Source: an uncultured Opitutaceae bacterium
GTDB taxonomy: Bacteria > Verrucomicrobiota > Verrucomicrobiia > Opitutales > Opitutaceae
Assembly: GCA_903885525.1 (NCBI GenBank)
Contig: CAISJA010000220.1
Location: 1-13,826 of the forward strand
Length of the DNA: 13,826 bases
Reading direction: 5' to 3'
In this document: piece after piece, positions 13,034-13,826 of the stretch
Layout: the number at the start of each line of letters is the position of its first letter
How positions within the stretch are numbered: position 1 is the stretch's first letter
Position numbers and translations under genes: made by a program
Notes under the pieces: generated by a model
The model's input: only the letters and a program-made list of their open reading frames with translations
What the model was told of the DNA's origin: nothing
Database searches by the model: none

Positions 13034-13826
13034 ATGGGCTGGCTCTACACTCACCTGGGCAAACCGCTCTTCTTCCGGCTGGAGCCGGAGACGGCGCATG
13101 AAGTTTCCGTGCACGCATTGGCAGCGCTGGGGCGGGTGCGTCCGCTCTGCGCGCTGCTGGAGCGTTGCAACCAGCTGTCCGCCGCCCGCTACGCGCCGGT
13201 GGAATTCTGCGGCCTGCATTTTCCGAACGCGGTCGGGCTGGCGGCTGGCTACGACAAGCACGGCACGGCGTGGCCGGCCGCCGCCGCGCTGGGCTTCGGC
13301 CATGTGGAGATCGGCACTGTCACGCCCCGGCCCCAGCCCGGCAATCCCAGGCCGCGCCTCTTACGCTTCCCCGAGGCGGGCCTGATCCTCAACCGCATGG
13401 GCTTCAACAGCGAGGGTGCCGAGGTGGTGGCCGCGCGTCTGAAGCGGCGCCCCGCGGGCCTCCTGGTGGGCGGCAACCTCGGCAAGAACAAGGAGACGCC
13501 CGAGGCCCAGGCCCTGAACGACTACCGCGCCGCCTACCGCCTCATCGCCCCGGAGGTGGACTACATCGCCCTGAACGTGAGCAGCCCCAACACCCCGGGC
13601 CTGCGCAACCTGCAGGCCCCGGAAGCCCTGAAGCCGCTGCTGGCGGGCATGCTGGCGCTGCGCCAGGAGCTGGGCCTGGAGGGCCAGCCCCTGCTGCTGA
13701 AGCTGGCCCCGGATCTGGCGCCGGAGGACCTGGACGCCATCGTCGAGGTCGCCGTGGCTTCGGGCATCTCGGGACTCATCGCCACCAACACCACCCTGGA
13801 TCGCGGCGTGGTCGCGGAGCCCCTGC
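13034..13826 (+). CDS. pyrD: Dihydroorotate dehydrogenase, class 2 (quinone-linked), 3' end outside the window
   Basis: The first 264 residues of a PyrD of about 340-350. It oxidises dihydroorotate to orotate in pyrimidine synthesis and passes electrons to membrane quinones. The N-terminal helical part (about 1-45, MGWLYTHLGKPLFFRLEPETAH) is the membrane-contacting extension specific to class 2. FMN and active-site blocks follow: GLAAGYDKHG with Lys75, GFGHVEIGTVTPRPQPGNP, RMGFNSEG, and NVSSPNTPGLRNLQ with catalytic Ser184 (class 2 uses Ser instead of Cys). Then come LLKLAPDL and the TNTT motif near 251. The frame stays open to the window edge. ATG 13034 gives the conserved N-terminus. No Shine-Dalgarno is visible. 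It is transcribed away from the acidic-protein gene. Confidence 0.95.
   Translation, partial: MGWLYTHLGKPLFFRLEPETAHEVSVHALAALGRVRPLCALLERCNQLSAARYAPVEFCGLHFPNAVGLAAGYDKHGTAWPAAAALGFGHVEIGTVTPRPQPGNPRPRLLRFPEAGLILNRMGFNSEGAEVVAARLKRRPAGLLVGGNLGKNKETPEAQALNDYRAAYRLIAPEVDYIALNVSSPNTPGLRNLQAPEALKPLLAGMLALRQELGLEGQPLLLKLAPDLAPEDLDAIVEVAVASGISGLIATNTTLDRGVVAEPL

Noticed and set aside
11706..13385. 559-residue plus-strand open frame spanning the spacer, the acidic-protein gene and the start of pyrD
   Set aside because: It runs through an intrinsic terminator and out of frame into pyrD. The hydrophobic Leu/Val runs are simply the complement of GAN/GAC-rich acidic codons.

Overview
This is a GC-rich chromosomal window of mostly housekeeping genes from a Gram-negative-like bacterium. 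The Mg-type HemB, the class 2 dihydroorotate dehydrogenase, the gatCA genes, weak or absent Shine-Dalgarno sequences and the general look of the proteins suggest Verrucomicrobiota, perhaps Opitutales. That placement is an impression from protein style and not a database result. I see no phage, plasmid, transposase, CRISPR or rRNA/tRNA gene. The window is cut at both ends: gatA runs off the left edge and pyrD runs off the right edge.

Layout. Positions 1-1299 (minus strand): gatC then gatA, two of the three subunits of the Asp/Glu-tRNA amidotransferase. Positions 1577-3186 (plus): a P-II nitrogen-signalling gene (glnB type) followed 8 bp later by a D-amino-acid-dehydrogenase-like FAD oxidoreductase. 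Positions 3352-7413 (minus): cysS, thrS and a small TPR protein in one direction. The cysS-thrS and thrS-TPR gaps each hold a copy of a short inverted-repeat element that starts at the stop codon of the upstream gene. Positions 7682-8692 (plus): hemB, divergent from cysS across a 268-nt spacer with a strong hairpin. Positions 8715-11645 (minus): two tandem paralogous CAT-family amino acid permeases 12 bp apart. Positions 11646-11993: a 348-nt GC-rich spacer with several potential stem-loops and a clear intrinsic terminator for the next gene. Positions 11994-12827 (minus): an unrecognised protein with a very acidic C-terminal tail. Positions 13034-13826 (plus): pyrD, class 2, incomplete.

How the genes fit together. 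Aminoacyl-tRNA supply is represented by ThrS, CysS and GatCA. Amino acid and nitrogen handling is represented by P-II, the FAD amino acid oxidoreductase and the two permeases. Haem and pyrimidine synthesis have one gene each. This is a set of short transcription units and not one dedicated pathway.

I did not find a convincing new defence, mobile or biosynthetic system. The items most worth a second look are the paired inverted-repeat elements abutting the thrS and cysS stop codons, the P-II/FAD-oxidoreductase gene pair, the TGS-less ThrS with an extra insertion before its zinc cysteine, the acidic-tail orphan protein, and a near-identical DNA patch shared by the two permeases.
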